From Lentilactobacillus fungorum (lineage in GTDB: Bacteria > Bacillota > Bacilli > Lactobacillales > Lactobacillaceae), in the NCBI RefSeq assembly GCF_016860605.1, contig NZ_BNJR01000007.1, positions 124,001-188,000 on the forward strand: a stretch of DNA of 64,000 bases. Reading direction: 5' to 3'. Below are positions 1 through 9,157 of this stretch, piece by piece. The translations under genes and the position numbers were made by a program. Each line of letters opens with the position of its first letter. The stretch's first letter is position 1. The notes under the pieces were generated by a model, which saw only the letters and a list, made by a program, of their open reading frames with translations, ran no database searches and had not been told where the DNA came from.

Positions 1-745
1 CGCCCTTACGAGTTGCTTCGATGGCTTGTTCTTGGGTCTTGGGAGAACCGACAGCTTCAATAACGATATCGTAGTCATTAGTTGGCATGTCAACTTGATT
101 GGTGTTAAAGGTGTTGGTGACACCTAACTTTTCACGGTTAAGGTCTAATTTCTTGTCTGAGTGACCGGTTAAGTCAACTTGGTGAATGCCGTAAGCTTGT
201 AGTATTTGGGCAAACAATTGGCCTTCGAAGCCATCGCCAATGACTAATGCCCGTTGATAAGGGGTGACATTTAATAGCTGAACCCCATGAACAGCACACG
301 AAATTGGTTCGATGGTTGCCGCCGCTTTAAATGAAATATCATCTGGAATGGGATAGACCGCTGAAGCCGGTGCCGTGAAGTATTGTTCCAAGCCGCCATT
401 TCGAGTAACGCCAACTGCGGATAAGTTTTCACAAAGTTCTGGCCGATCAGTGTGACAATAGAAGCATTGGCCACAGTAAATGTTAGGGTCAACCGTTACG
501 CGGTCACCAACCTTGAGATTGGTCACTGCAGAACCAATTTCGGCAACAACCCCTGAATTTTCGTGACCTAACACAATGGGCGGAACGGCATCAGCGGAGC
601 CTGGCAGCCCATTATAAAGGGCGTGGTCGGTTCCACAAACCCCAGCGTACTTAGTTTCAACCAAGACTTCATTGGGGTGAACCGTTGGCTTGTCGATGTC
701 TTGAATTTCCATGTTCTTTGTAGCGGTTAATACTAATGCTTTCAT
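1..745 (-). CDS. Zinc-dependent medium-chain alcohol/polyol dehydrogenase, 3' part outside the window
   Basis: About 248 N-terminal residues are visible and the gene runs off the left edge. It begins MKALVLTATKNMEI, shows the catalytic-zinc region (GVCGTDHALY, then GHENSGVV) and the four-cysteine structural-zinc lobe (CGQCFYCHTDRPELC), followed by the start of the Rossmann fold. This is the sorbitol/threonine/butanediol dehydrogenase type of NAD(P)-dependent cytosolic enzyme; the exact substrate cannot be read. The ATG at 745 follows a GAGGAG ribosome site. A cluster of hairpin repeats lies directly upstream. Family call is firm, substrate open. Confidence 0.85.
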   Translation of the reverse strand, partial: MKALVLTATKNMEIQDIDKPTVHPNEVLVETKYAGVCGTDHALYNGLPGSADAVPPIVLGHENSGVVAEIGSAVTNLKVGDRVTVDPNIYCGQCFYCHTDRPELCENLSAVGVTRNGGLEQYFTAPASAVYPIPDDISFKAAATIEPISCAVHGVQLLNVTPYQRALVIGDGFEGQLFAQILQAYGIHQVDLTGHSDKKLDLNREKLGVTNTFNTNQVDMPTNDYDIVIEAVGSPKTQEQAIEATRKG

Positions 746-768
746 TATTATTCTCCTCGTAAAATAAA

Positions 769-1138
769 GTGAGCGGAGCAAAGCGGTTAGAAACTGGAGC
801 ATAAGGCAGCTTGGCCGGAAATCCCGGGCTTGGATTTTTGGCCAAGATGTTTTATGCGGAAGTTTCTGCTTTGCGCAGCTGTCCTAAAATAAGTGAGCAA
901 AGCAAAGCGGTTAGAAAGCGGAGTGTAAGGCTCCTCAGCCGGAAATTCCTGGGCTTGGAATTTTTGGCTGAGGTGCTTACACGGAGCTTTCTGCTTTGCG
1001 TAGCTGTCCTAAAAATAAGTGAGCGAAGCCAGGCGGTTAGAAAGCGGAACATAAGGCTCCTCGAACGGAAATTCCCGGGCTTGGAATTTTTGTTCGAGGT
1101 GCTTATGTGTAGCTTTCTGCCTGGCGTAGCTGTCCTAA
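769..1138 (+). repeat. Three tandem copies of the ~120-bp covarying hairpin element (units 769-889, 893-1015, 1019-1138)
   Basis: Each unit starts GTGAGCGGAGCAAAGCGGTT or a variant and ends near GCTTTGCGCAGCTGTCCTAA, an imperfect outer inverted repeat. The inner stem differs between copies but always pairs: CTTGGCC/GGCCAAG, CTCAGCC/GGCTGAG, CTCGAAC/GTTCGAG, around a conserved loop resembling GGAAATTCCCGGGCTTGGAA. They fill the space between the upstream regions of a dehydrogenase and the 3' end of a ROK kinase. Apparent reading frames across the cluster on both strands are by-products of the repeats. Confidence 0.9.
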
Positions 1139-1176
1139 TCTCCCACAAAAAGTGTGGAATTCCTAAAATGATCAAC

Positions 1177-2052
1177 CTACTTATTGAATTCTTTAAGCGC
1201 AAGGGCAAAATTGCCGACGGTTGCCGAACCGTTATTTTTAACTAACGGCATGACGATGTAATTATTAAGATCGCCGACATCCACGTAATTGTTCATGAGG
1301 TCAGCGAATTGCGAGCGTACTTTTTGTAAGAAAGCTTCACTCACAACGCCGCCACCAAAAACAATTTTGGCCGGCCGCAGCATTAACGTGACTTGAATGG
1401 CTGCTTGGGCAACGTAATATGCCATGATGTCCCAAACGTGATCGGTCAATGGGACATCTTTGCCGCTTTTGTTTAAACGGGCTTTAAAGGTTGGCCCCGA
1501 TACCAAACCTTCTAGGCAATCACCATGGTAGGGACAAATTCCCTTAAAATTGAGATCATCAGGATGGCGCTTTAATCGAACGTGGCCCATTTCTGGGTGC
1601 CCCATATCGCCGATAAAGTCGCCATTAACAATCGCACCGGCGCCGACACCAGTGCCGATTGTATAGTAGACCAGTGAATTAATCTTCTCATTAAAGAGCG
1701 TTGCCATCACATATTCGCCATATGCCGAACCATTGACGTCGGTCGTCCAGTGGATTGGTAAATCAAAAGCCTGTTTGAGCCGGCCAACAAAGTCAGTGTC
1801 TGCCCAACCAACTTTTGGCGTGTTCGTAATGTAGCCATACTTTGGCGAATTTTGCCGAAGTTCGATCGGCCCAAATGATGATACTGAAATTGCTTGGAGA
1901 TCCTTAAATTGTTTGAAGTAATCGATCGTCTTTTTTAAAGTTTCTGCCGGTGTAGTCGTTGGAAAATTGGTGATGTCTAAAATGCGGTAATCTTCATTTC
2001 CAACGGCACAAACAAATTTTGTACCACCTGCTTCAACGCTGCCTAACAACAT
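1177..2052 (-). CDS. ROK-family sugar kinase, fructokinase type
   Basis: The 291-residue cytosolic kinase starts MLLGSVEAGGTKFVCAVG, where the DxGGT-like phosphate loop reads EAGGTK. It carries the ROK zinc site (GHVRLKRHP followed by CPYHGDCLEG) and the sugar-binding region GTGVGAGAIVNG. This pattern is typical of ROK fructokinases (ATP + fructose to fructose-6-phosphate), although gluco- or mannokinase activity is possible. The length is normal. It is divergent from the maltose transporter/phosphorylase pair and a GGGGTGG ribosome site precedes the ATG. Confidence 0.85.
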   Translation of the reverse strand: MLLGSVEAGGTKFVCAVGNEDYRILDITNFPTTTPAETLKKTIDYFKQFKDLQAISVSSFGPIELRQNSPKYGYITNTPKVGWADTDFVGRLKQAFDLPIHWTTDVNGSAYGEYVMATLFNEKINSLVYYTIGTGVGAGAIVNGDFIGDMGHPEMGHVRLKRHPDDLNFKGICPYHGDCLEGLVSGPTFKARLNKSGKDVPLTDHVWDIMAYYVAQAAIQVTLMLRPAKIVFGGGVVSEAFLQKVRSQFADLMNNYVDVGDLNNYIVMPLVKNNGSATVGNFALALKEFNK

Positions 2053-2353
2053 TTAACTGCCACCCCCTAAAGATTTATGCTGCAACATCTAGTTGTGAAT
2101 TCTTGTACAATATACCACGTTTTAAAAATAATGCACTGTAAAAGCTTATGACATACGTTTGACATACTTTTCAAAAATAAGCGTGGTCTAGACCCTGAAA
2201 AGAATCAGGAGTGAAAAAAGCCGGTCAAAATTTTTTTAATTATTTTTGTAACGGGTTATGATTTAAGCGTAGTGAAGTATTACACATTACTTAGGAAATT
2301 GATACGCTTTCAATGATGATAAATTGAATCCGGCAAGTGAAAAAGAAAAGTGT

Positions 2354-2391
2354 GCAACCGGTTGCATTAATTTTTAAGTAGTGTCATAATA
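2354..2391 (+). promoter_or_regulatory. Palindromic LacI/MalR-CcpA type operator overlapping a promoter for the maltose genes
   Basis: TGCAACCGGTTGCA at 2354-2367 is a perfect palindrome. It fits both the catabolite-responsive element consensus TGNAANCGNWNNCA and known MalR-type operators. Its right half overlaps a -35-like TTGCAT (2363-2368), which is 17 bp from CATAAT (2386-2391). A second, weaker CRE-like sequence, TGTAAACGCTATTA, begins near 2398. The rest of the 381-base gap 2053-2433 is AT-rich. Regulation by a maltose-responsive LacI-family repressor or by CcpA is inferred; no such repressor gene is in the window. Confidence 0.65.
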
Positions 2392-2433
2392 CTCAATGTA
2401 AACGCTATTATTTTTTGAATGGAGGAGCAGAAT

Positions 2434-3792
2434 ATGGATGAACAAAGTAGTGCGGCGGCAACCAAAAAGTCGGGATTACCGAAGCTTTCCGCCAGTACAA
2501 TTTGGATGATTAACTTTGGATTTCTTGGCGTGCAGATGGCCTTTACCTTACAAAGTTCGCAAATGAGCCGAATTTTTCAAACCATCGGCGCTGATCCAAA
2601 CAAGTTGGGATGGTTCTTTATCTTGCCACCACTTGCCGGCTTAATCGTGCAACCTATCATTGGCTATTATTCAGATCGAACCTGGGCCCCTAAATTAGGT
2701 GGTCGACGGCTGCCATACCTGGCACTTGGAACGTTAATTGCGATTATTGTGATGTGTTTATTGCCGAATTCGGGTAGTTTTGGTTTTGGCTACGCGTCAA
2801 TTACGGCGCTGCTATTCGGCGCAGTGACGGTGGCTTTGCTGGATGTTTCGTCAAATATTGCCATGCAGCCATTTAAGATGATGGTCGGTGACATGGTTAA
2901 CGATGACCAAAAGAGTTACGCCTATGGGATTCAAAGCTTCTTATCCAACGGTGGTGCGGTGATTGCAGCGATTTTTCCGTTCATTTTTACCGCCATTGGT
3001 GTTGCCAACACCGCTAAAAAGGGCGTCGTTCCTCAGTCAGTGGTTATTTCATTCTACGTTGGCGCGGCAATTCTATTGATTACCAGTTTATTTACAATTT
3101 TTAAGGTTCACGAATATGACCCGGCAACTTACGCTAAGTACCATGGCATTTCAGAAGAAGCCAATACCACGGGTGGTAATTGGTGGACATTGCTTAAGAA
3201 GGCCCCCAAAGTCTTTTGGACGGTAACACTGGTTCAATTCTTTTGCTGGGTTGCCTTCCAATACCTGTGGACTTATTCTGCTGGCGCCATTGCCAGCAAC
3301 GTTTGGCACACCACCGACGCAGCCTCTTCCGGGTATCAAGCTGCCGGTAACTGGTATGGTGTCTTAGCAGCCGTTCAGTCGATTGCGGCCGTTGTTTGGT
3401 CCTACGTCTTGGCAAAAGTGCCTAATAAGTATCATAAGTTAGGCTATTCATTGAGCTTGGCGCTTGGCGCAGTTGGTTTCTTGTCAGTATTCTTCGTTCA
3501 CACCCAGTATGTATTAATCATCTCGTTTACGTTGGTTGGAATGTCTTGGGCCGCGATGAATACTTATCCACTAACCATGGTCACCAATGCTTTGTCTGGT
3601 GAACACATGGGAACTTATTTGGGCCTCTTCAATGGCTCAATCTGTCTACCACAAATCGTGGCATCACTGGCCAGTTTTGCACTGTTCCCACTCCTAGGCA
3701 ATGCTCAGCCAAATATGTTCCTGCTTGCTGGAATCGTGATGGCATTAGGGGCCGTTTCAGTTGGATTTATCAAAGAAACTTTTAAAGCTTAG
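2434..3792 (+). CDS. MFS disaccharide transporter (SLC45/GPH-like), probably maltose permease
   Basis: Polytopic membrane protein of about 452 residues with roughly 12 hydrophobic segments. It includes a loop-2/3 region typical of the sugar-proton symporters related to SLC45 (GYYSDRTWAPKLGGRRLPYL). An in-frame ATG at 2419 exists, but GGAGGAG at 2421-2427 lies between it and ATG 2434, so 2434 is the likely start. It is 15 bp upstream of maltose phosphorylase and shares its promoter, so import of unphosphorylated maltose for intracellular phosphorolysis is the natural role. Maltose specificity is inferred from the neighbour. Confidence 0.85.
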   Translation: MDEQSSAAATKKSGLPKLSASTIWMINFGFLGVQMAFTLQSSQMSRIFQTIGADPNKLGWFFILPPLAGLIVQPIIGYYSDRTWAPKLGGRRLPYLALGTLIAIIVMCLLPNSGSFGFGYASITALLFGAVTVALLDVSSNIAMQPFKMMVGDMVNDDQKSYAYGIQSFLSNGGAVIAAIFPFIFTAIGVANTAKKGVVPQSVVISFYVGAAILLITSLFTIFKVHEYDPATYAKYHGISEEANTTGGNWWTLLKKAPKVFWTVTLVQFFCWVAFQYLWTYSAGAIASNVWHTTDAASSGYQAAGNWYGVLAAVQSIAAVVWSYVLAKVPNKYHKLGYSLSLALGAVGFLSVFFVHTQYVLIISFTLVGMSWAAMNTYPLTMVTNALSGEHMGTYLGLFNGSICLPQIVASLASFALFPLLGNAQPNMFLLAGIVMALGAVSVGFIKETFKA

Positions 3793-3807
3793 AAAGGACA
3801 TTAGACT

Positions 3808-6066
3808 ATGAAGAGAACGTTTGAAATAGCGCCATGGCATATTGTAACCCACGACTTTAACCCTAAGGACAAGCGATTACAAGAATCGATGACGAGCATT
3901 GGTAACGGCTATATGGGGATGCGAGGCTTTTTTGAAGAAGATTATAGCGGTGATAGTTTAGCTGGCCTCTACCTTGGTGGCGTGTGGTATCCGGATAAAA
4001 CCCGGGTTGGCTGGTGGAAAAACGGCTATCCCGAATATTTCGGTAAAGTTGTTAACGCGGTTAATTTCATCAAAATGAACGTCAAAATTAATAACCAAAA
4101 AATCGATCTGGCTAAGGATACCTTTAGTGACTTCAAGTTGGACCTTGATATGAAAAAGGCAATCTTAACGCGATCATTTGTGATCACTAAGGGCGAGGCC
4201 AAAGTAGCCGTTTCCTTTGAGCGCTTTGTGAGTGTTGCCCAACCGGAACTGTCTGTTCAACGATTGACACTCCGTAACGTTGGTTCTAGCAGAGTGAGCA
4301 TCGTTGTGGATTCAGCGATTGATGCCGATGTCAAGAATGAAGATGCTAATTATGACGAGCGCTTTTGGGAAGTGGTTTCAACTGACCAAAATGCCAAAGC
4401 TGGCAGCGTAGTCGCCGAAACCACGCCCAACCCCTTTGGCACACCAAGGTTTACTTCGGCCATGGAAATGAATCACGTAACGGATTTAGATAGTGTGAAA
4501 GTTGACCAGCCAAACGATAAGGAAGTTGTGAATCAATTCACCGGTGAGTTGGCCCCTCAAGCGACAGCGACTTTAGAAAAACGGGTCATTGTGGTAACGT
4601 CACGCGATTATGATTCAAATGAAGCGCTCGTTAAAGCGATGGATGAATTGAGCGATCAAGTGGCCGTTCAAAGTTATGATGAGTTGTTTGCTGCCCACAC
4701 TAAGATTTGGGCCGATCGGTGGAATAAGTCGGATATCCAAATCGATGGCGATACGGAAGCCCAGCAAGGCATTCGCTTTAATCTGTTCCAATTGTTCGCC
4801 ACTTATTATGGCGAAGACGCCCGTTTAAATATTGGGCCAAAAGGCTTTACCGGTGAAAAGTACGGTGGCGCCACTTATTGGGATACCGAGGCCTTTGCGG
4901 TACCGGTTTATCTAGGAATTACTGATCCGAAAGTCACCCGCAATTTGTTAATGTATCGCTACAAGCAATTGGCCGGGGCTTACCATAACGCTAAGCAACA
5001 AGGCTTAAAGGGCGCCCTTTTCCCAATGGTGACCTTTGATGGGATTGAATGTCATAATGAATGGGAGATCACCTTTGAAGAGATTCACCGAAATGGTGAC
5101 ATTGCTTTTGCAATCTACAATTACACGCGCTATACCGGTGATGAGTCCTATGTCCTTCACGAAGGGTCAAAAGTCCTTACCGAAATTTCGCGCTTTTGGG
5201 CTGATCGGGTTCACTTCAGCCAGCGGAAACAACAGTATATGATCCATGGGGTTACCGGACCGGATGAATATGAAAATAACGTTGATAATAACTGGTATAC
5301 GAATATCTTAGCTCAGTGGACGTTGAAGTATACTTTGGAAATTCTCGCTAAAGTGTCGCCAGAACAGGCGAAGAAGTTAAACGTAAGCGAAGCCGAAAAG
5401 AAGCAGTGGCAAGATATTGTTGATAAGATGTATCTGCCATATGATAAAGAGCTGAATATTTTTGTTCAACACGATGGCTTTTTGGATAAGGACCTAAAGC
5501 CAGTGTCAGAAATTCCAGCCGATGAGCTGCCAATTAACCAGCATTGGTCATGGGATAAGATCTTGCGCTCGCCCTATATCAAACAAGGTGACGTGTTGCA
5601 AGGTATCTGGGACTTCATCGATGACTTCACGCCGGAACAGAAGAAAGCTAATTTTGATTTCTACGAACAATACACCGTCCATGAATCTAGTTTGTCACCA
5701 GCAATTTATTCAGTGCTGGCGGCTGACTTGGGTTATGAAGATAAAGCGGTTGCCTTATACGAACGAACCGCTCGGCTAGATCTTGATAACTATAACAACG
5801 ATACGGTTGATGGGCTGCACATCACGGCAATGACCGGTGGCTGGATCGCGGTTGTCCAGGGCTTTGCCGGGATGCGGATTCGAGATGGCAAGCTGCACTA
5901 CGCGCCATTTTTACCAAAGAAATGGACCCACTATTCCTTCCGCCAAGTTTTCCGTGGCCGCTTGATCGAAGTCGATGTTGACCAAGCTGGTGCCCACTTT
6001 AAATTGGTGAGCGGCGACCCAATTACGATTGATGTTGCTGGTAAAGATGTTGCGCTTACTCAATAA
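3808..6066 (+). CDS. mapA: GH65 maltose phosphorylase
   Basis: This 752-residue protein has the GH65 layout: N-terminal beta-sandwich, a linker, an (alpha/alpha)6 catalytic barrel from about residue 320, and a small C-terminal beta domain. The catalytic acid lies in GPDEYENNVDNNWYTN; by counting, it is Glu487, the number of the catalytic Glu known in the Lactobacillus brevis maltose phosphorylase. The reaction is maltose + phosphate to beta-glucose-1-phosphate + glucose in the cytosol. No beta-phosphoglucomutase gene lies beside it, so that step must be encoded elsewhere. Kojibiose or trehalose phosphorylase is a less likely alternative. Confidence 0.93.
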   Translation: MKRTFEIAPWHIVTHDFNPKDKRLQESMTSIGNGYMGMRGFFEEDYSGDSLAGLYLGGVWYPDKTRVGWWKNGYPEYFGKVVNAVNFIKMNVKINNQKIDLAKDTFSDFKLDLDMKKAILTRSFVITKGEAKVAVSFERFVSVAQPELSVQRLTLRNVGSSRVSIVVDSAIDADVKNEDANYDERFWEVVSTDQNAKAGSVVAETTPNPFGTPRFTSAMEMNHVTDLDSVKVDQPNDKEVVNQFTGELAPQATATLEKRVIVVTSRDYDSNEALVKAMDELSDQVAVQSYDELFAAHTKIWADRWNKSDIQIDGDTEAQQGIRFNLFQLFATYYGEDARLNIGPKGFTGEKYGGATYWDTEAFAVPVYLGITDPKVTRNLLMYRYKQLAGAYHNAKQQGLKGALFPMVTFDGIECHNEWEITFEEIHRNGDIAFAIYNYTRYTGDESYVLHEGSKVLTEISRFWADRVHFSQRKQQYMIHGVTGPDEYENNVDNNWYTNILAQWTLKYTLEILAKVSPEQAKKLNVSEAEKKQWQDIVDKMYLPYDKELNIFVQHDGFLDKDLKPVSEIPADELPINQHWSWDKILRSPYIKQGDVLQGIWDFIDDFTPEQKKANFDFYEQYTVHESSLSPAIYSVLAADLGYEDKAVALYERTARLDLDNYNNDTVDGLHITAMTGGWIAVVQGFAGMRIRDGKLHYAPFLPKKWTHYSFRQVFRGRLIEVDVDQAGAHFKLVSGDPITIDVAGKDVALTQ

Positions 6067-6087
6067 TGCGGCGTTCACATGAGGATT

Positions 6088-6140
6088 TAACTAAAACAAG
6101 CTTTGATTGGTGATGACCCAATCAAGGCTTGTTTTAGTTA
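6088..6140. terminator. Bidirectional hairpin terminator after mapA
   Basis: TAACTAAAACAAGC and its complement GCTTGTTTTAGTTA frame a stem with CTTTGATTGG/CCAATCAAGG and a short TGATGA loop. A/T tracts on both sides allow termination in either direction. Confidence 0.85.
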
Positions 6141-6289
6141 AATATTGTTCCTAAAGTTGCAAAGGCCAATTCACTTAGTAATTCCCCCTTGGCTGGCCTA
6201 AATCGTTGCGCATCGTGTATAAATATCAGATACTAAATGTAATAAGGGTAATGAAAGGTTTTATCATAGGCAGAATGGAGGAATGAATC

Positions 6290-6940
6290 TTGACAGTATC
6301 AATTGGAATCATTGGCGCAACTGGTCGAGCGGGCAGCGCCATTACAGACGAAGCGCTTAAGCGGGGGTTAAGTGTTGTGGCGTTTGTCAGAAGCGCGGAT
6401 AAGGCCAAGGAAATGTTTGGCGATCAGGTGACCATCAAAGAGAAGGATGCCTTTGAAATTCAGAAAAAAGATATTGAGAATTTAGACGTTGTTGTGGACG
6501 CGTTTGCGATTCGTGATGCCACCAAAGCTTATCAACACGTTGACTTGGCGGCTAAGTTAGTGGAACTAGCTAAAAATCAAGAAAGGCCGCGGCTATTCTT
6601 CATTCTAGGGGCCGCTAGTTTGGAAATCGGCGGTGGCCACCGCTTGATTGATCGACTGGAAAAGATGCCAAATAACGAATCATTTATTTCGACTCCTCGT
6701 GAACAATTCAAAGAATATCAGCTATTGATGAATACCAAAGACGTGAACTGGGTGGCCATTTCACCTAGTGCCAACTTTATTCCCGGTGCGTTGGCAGATT
6801 ATGAGCTTGGGGAAAACGAACTCATGCGAAATTCAGCCGGCAAGTCAGAAGTGACCACGGGAACCGTCGCTAAGGTAATTGTGGATGAAATTTTAGCCCC
6901 TCAGCATCGAAACGAACGATTTACCGTTGTGAACCAATAG
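6290..6940 (+). CDS. NAD(P)-binding atypical SDR / NmrA-like protein
   Basis: The 216-residue Rossmann protein starts with SIGIIGATGRAGSAI, the GxxGxxG NAD(P) loop. It continues as an atypical short-chain dehydrogenase (NAD(P)H-binding family, like YwnB/BVR-B) with ILGAASLEIGGG and WVAISPSANFIPG. Substrate is unknown. The start is TTG at 6290, placed 8 nt after GGAGG (6277-6281); the ATG at 6283 is out of frame. It stands alone between two terminators. Confidence 0.8.
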   Translation: MTVSIGIIGATGRAGSAITDEALKRGLSVVAFVRSADKAKEMFGDQVTIKEKDAFEIQKKDIENLDVVVDAFAIRDATKAYQHVDLAAKLVELAKNQERPRLFFILGAASLEIGGGHRLIDRLEKMPNNESFISTPREQFKEYQLLMNTKDVNWVAISPSANFIPGALADYELGENELMRNSAGKSEVTTGTVAKVIVDEILAPQHRNERFTVVNQ

Positions 6941-7057
6941 GGCAGCTCTGACGATGGCTTGACAAATGGCAATAAGACTCGGCAAATGTTTCAAATGTCA
7001 TCAATCTGTAATGGCGTTGACATAATTAATCAAAAAGTGTACCCTCACAATAGTTTC

Positions 7058-7098
7058 TGTCCATTAGACGATAATCAATATAGATAGTCTAATGGACA
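7058..7098. terminator. Hairpin TGTCCATTAGAC/GTCTAATGGACA
   Basis: Twelve-base perfect arms with a 17-base loop lie between the SDR and the S53 peptidase. It is a likely terminator for the SDR gene; a short T-rich stretch follows. Confidence 0.55.
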
Positions 7099-7152
7099 TT
7101 CTGGTGTGGGGTTTTGAATGACTGTTGGGGTAAATTCAGTTAAGGGAAGAAG

Positions 7153-9036
7153 TTGTTGAAATTGAAAATTGCGAAGAAATGGCTCATTGGGATTGCGAGC
7201 TTTGCGTTATTGCTAGCGCTGGTTCCCAATGTACAAGCTGCTACCAAAAAGAAGGCTGCTGGAAAAGTCCCGGTTAGTGTGAATAAGGTTTTAAAGCAGC
7301 TCACCCAAAAGAAGAAGGTTTCCCCAAATAAGTACATTTACTTAGACGTCGTGTTGAAGCCGAAGAACGAGGGGCAATTAAGTGACAAAGTGATGGCCGT
7401 TAACACACCCGGTAATTCGGCGTTTAAGCAGTTTTATACGCCCAGTCAATTTCAAGGGGAATTTGGTCAACCGGCTTCGGTCGTAGGTCAGTACAAACCA
7501 TTCTTTAACAAATACCATTTGAAATCTCAAAGTTTCCAAAATGGTCTGATCATCAAGGTTTCAGGAAAGGCCAAAAATGTCAACAAGGCCTTTTCAACCA
7601 ACCTTCAAACTGCTAAATACCATTCGAACCCAGTTCAATTTTCTAGTAAAAAGCCGGTGATGCCGGCTAATTTGGCGGCTAATGTGCTGACAGTTCTGGG
7701 AATTACGACGGTTCAGCAAAGTTCAGGAACGCTTGCTAAAAAACAAAGTGACAGCTCGAAGGTTAAGGCAAAATATGCGCCAAGTAAATTTACAAGTCGT
7801 TATCAACTCCAGCCGCTATACGACAAGGGTTACAAAGGCCAAGGACAGACACTGGGGATTGTAACGTTTGCTGATGTAACCAAAAAGGATGCGGAACATT
7901 ATTGGCAAGCCGAAAAGATTTCGACCAAGCCTAATCGAATTAGTGTCAAAAAAATTGGGAGTCAGGCTTCCGTGGCAACCAATGATGCAATCGGTCGAAC
8001 CGAGACGGACATGGATATTGAAATGTCTGGCGCAATTGCCCCTCAGGCAAATATTCGGGTCTATCAGGCCAACTTCAGTGATGTGGGGCTTGTGAACGCT
8101 TATGCGACGGCCTTCGATGAGAACCAAGCCAGTTCGCTATCAATGAGTTGGGGGATTAGCGAATACTTGACGCATTATCTTAAAAGCCAGCGCCTGTTAA
8201 CGCCAGTTTATGCGAAAGTGCTAAATTTGGTGATGGCGCAAGGTGCTTTGCAGGGCGTTTCAACGTTTGTCTCCGCTGGTGATACGGGTGCTTATAACTA
8301 TGGAATCGGTGGCAAAATTGGCCCGTTTAGCTTACCTAATTACAGCACCTATGGGACATTTCCAGCGGATAATCCATGGGTGACCACAGCTGGTGGGACA
8401 ACGCTACCATTCAAACGAACTTTAGGAAATTATCAGATTTCCGTAAACAAAGAGCGGGCTTGGGGCAGTGATTACTTATTTGATATGTATGCCAATAATC
8501 GTAAGCTATTCTTATCAAACTTCTCAGCCTATCGGCAACTGCTTGCTGGTGGCGGTGGCGGCATCAGCCATATCTATGGCACACCGAAATATCAAGAGGG
8601 CGTTTCCGGGGTTAATACGTTTAATGCCCGCGAGTATGTTTCCAATCTCATGCAGCCACGGCTAAACCCAGTATTGCTAAGCGGGACGGACTATGGTCGC
8701 AATTACCCTGATCTTTCTGCAGATGCTGATCCGATGACCGGTTATCAGATTTATGCGGCTGGTAAGTGGCAAGTTGCGGGTGGTACCAGTGTCGTCGCCC
8801 CACAATTTAACGGAGCAACGGCAGTCATTAATAGTGGCAAGGGAACCCGAATGGGATTTTGGAACCCACAAATTTATCAATTAGCGCAAGATAAGGATAA
8901 GACGCCGTTTACCGTCTTGGACAGTGATACCAATAATTCAAATTTGTATTACACCGGTCAGCCAGGTAAGGTTTATAACCAAGCGACAGGTCTTGGAACG
9001 GTTAATTTTGAGAAATTATATGATGCTTATCAATAG
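7153..9036 (+). CDS. Secreted S53 (sedolisin/kumamolisin-like) serine-carboxyl peptidase
   Basis: The protein has about 627 residues. An N-terminal signal peptide (LIGIASFALLLALVPNVQA) precedes a pro-kumamolisin activation domain (about 40-200) and the S53 catalytic domain. The catalytic Glu and Asp are seen in TETDMDIEMSG (E284, D288) and the Ser in GGTSVVAP (S546), with the oxyanion/Ca region NYPDLSADADP. S53 enzymes are self-activated at acidic pH, fitting an acid-producing host. The start is TTG 7153 (or TTG 7156) after AAGGGAAG. A paralogue lies at 25412-27325. Confidence 0.92.
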   Translation: MLKLKIAKKWLIGIASFALLLALVPNVQAATKKKAAGKVPVSVNKVLKQLTQKKKVSPNKYIYLDVVLKPKNEGQLSDKVMAVNTPGNSAFKQFYTPSQFQGEFGQPASVVGQYKPFFNKYHLKSQSFQNGLIIKVSGKAKNVNKAFSTNLQTAKYHSNPVQFSSKKPVMPANLAANVLTVLGITTVQQSSGTLAKKQSDSSKVKAKYAPSKFTSRYQLQPLYDKGYKGQGQTLGIVTFADVTKKDAEHYWQAEKISTKPNRISVKKIGSQASVATNDAIGRTETDMDIEMSGAIAPQANIRVYQANFSDVGLVNAYATAFDENQASSLSMSWGISEYLTHYLKSQRLLTPVYAKVLNLVMAQGALQGVSTFVSAGDTGAYNYGIGGKIGPFSLPNYSTYGTFPADNPWVTTAGGTTLPFKRTLGNYQISVNKERAWGSDYLFDMYANNRKLFLSNFSAYRQLLAGGGGGISHIYGTPKYQEGVSGVNTFNAREYVSNLMQPRLNPVLLSGTDYGRNYPDLSADADPMTGYQIYAAGKWQVAGGTSVVAPQFNGATAVINSGKGTRMGFWNPQIYQLAQDKDKTPFTVLDSDTNNSNLYYTGQPGKVYNQATGLGTVNFEKLYDAYQ

Positions 9037-9050
9037 TATGCAACGCTAAG

Positions 9051-9084
9051 CGGTTAGAAAAAGTTTTTTTCTGACCGTTTTTTT
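9051..9084 (+). terminator. Rho-independent terminator after the first S53 peptidase
   Basis: The stem CGGTTAGAAAAA/TTTTTCTGACCG is followed by a run of seven T. Confidence 0.85.
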
Positions 9085-9100
9085 GACCCAATTGGGTATT

Positions 9101-9129
9101 TTGACAGTTAATTTCGTGTAAACTAGTTA
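9101..9129 (+). promoter_or_regulatory. Promoter for the glutathionyl-hydroquinone reductase gene
   Basis: A perfect -35 TTGACA (9101-9106) is followed after 17 bp by TAGTTA and an overlapping TATAAAT-like stretch; the gene starts at 9158. Confidence 0.55.
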
Positions 9130-9157
9130 TAAATATGCAAGGATGGAAGATGATTAT

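Noticed and set aside
811-1245. Open frames on both strands across 811-1245 and 852-1208
   Set aside because: They run through three tandem hairpin elements; the peptides are internally repetitive because the DNA is, and no ribosome sites fit.
5036-5779. Frames inside maltose phosphorylase and similar frames inside pduC, pduG, pduK, S53 and other genes
   Set aside because: Shadows of well-supported genes in other frames, without ribosome sites or recognisable domains.
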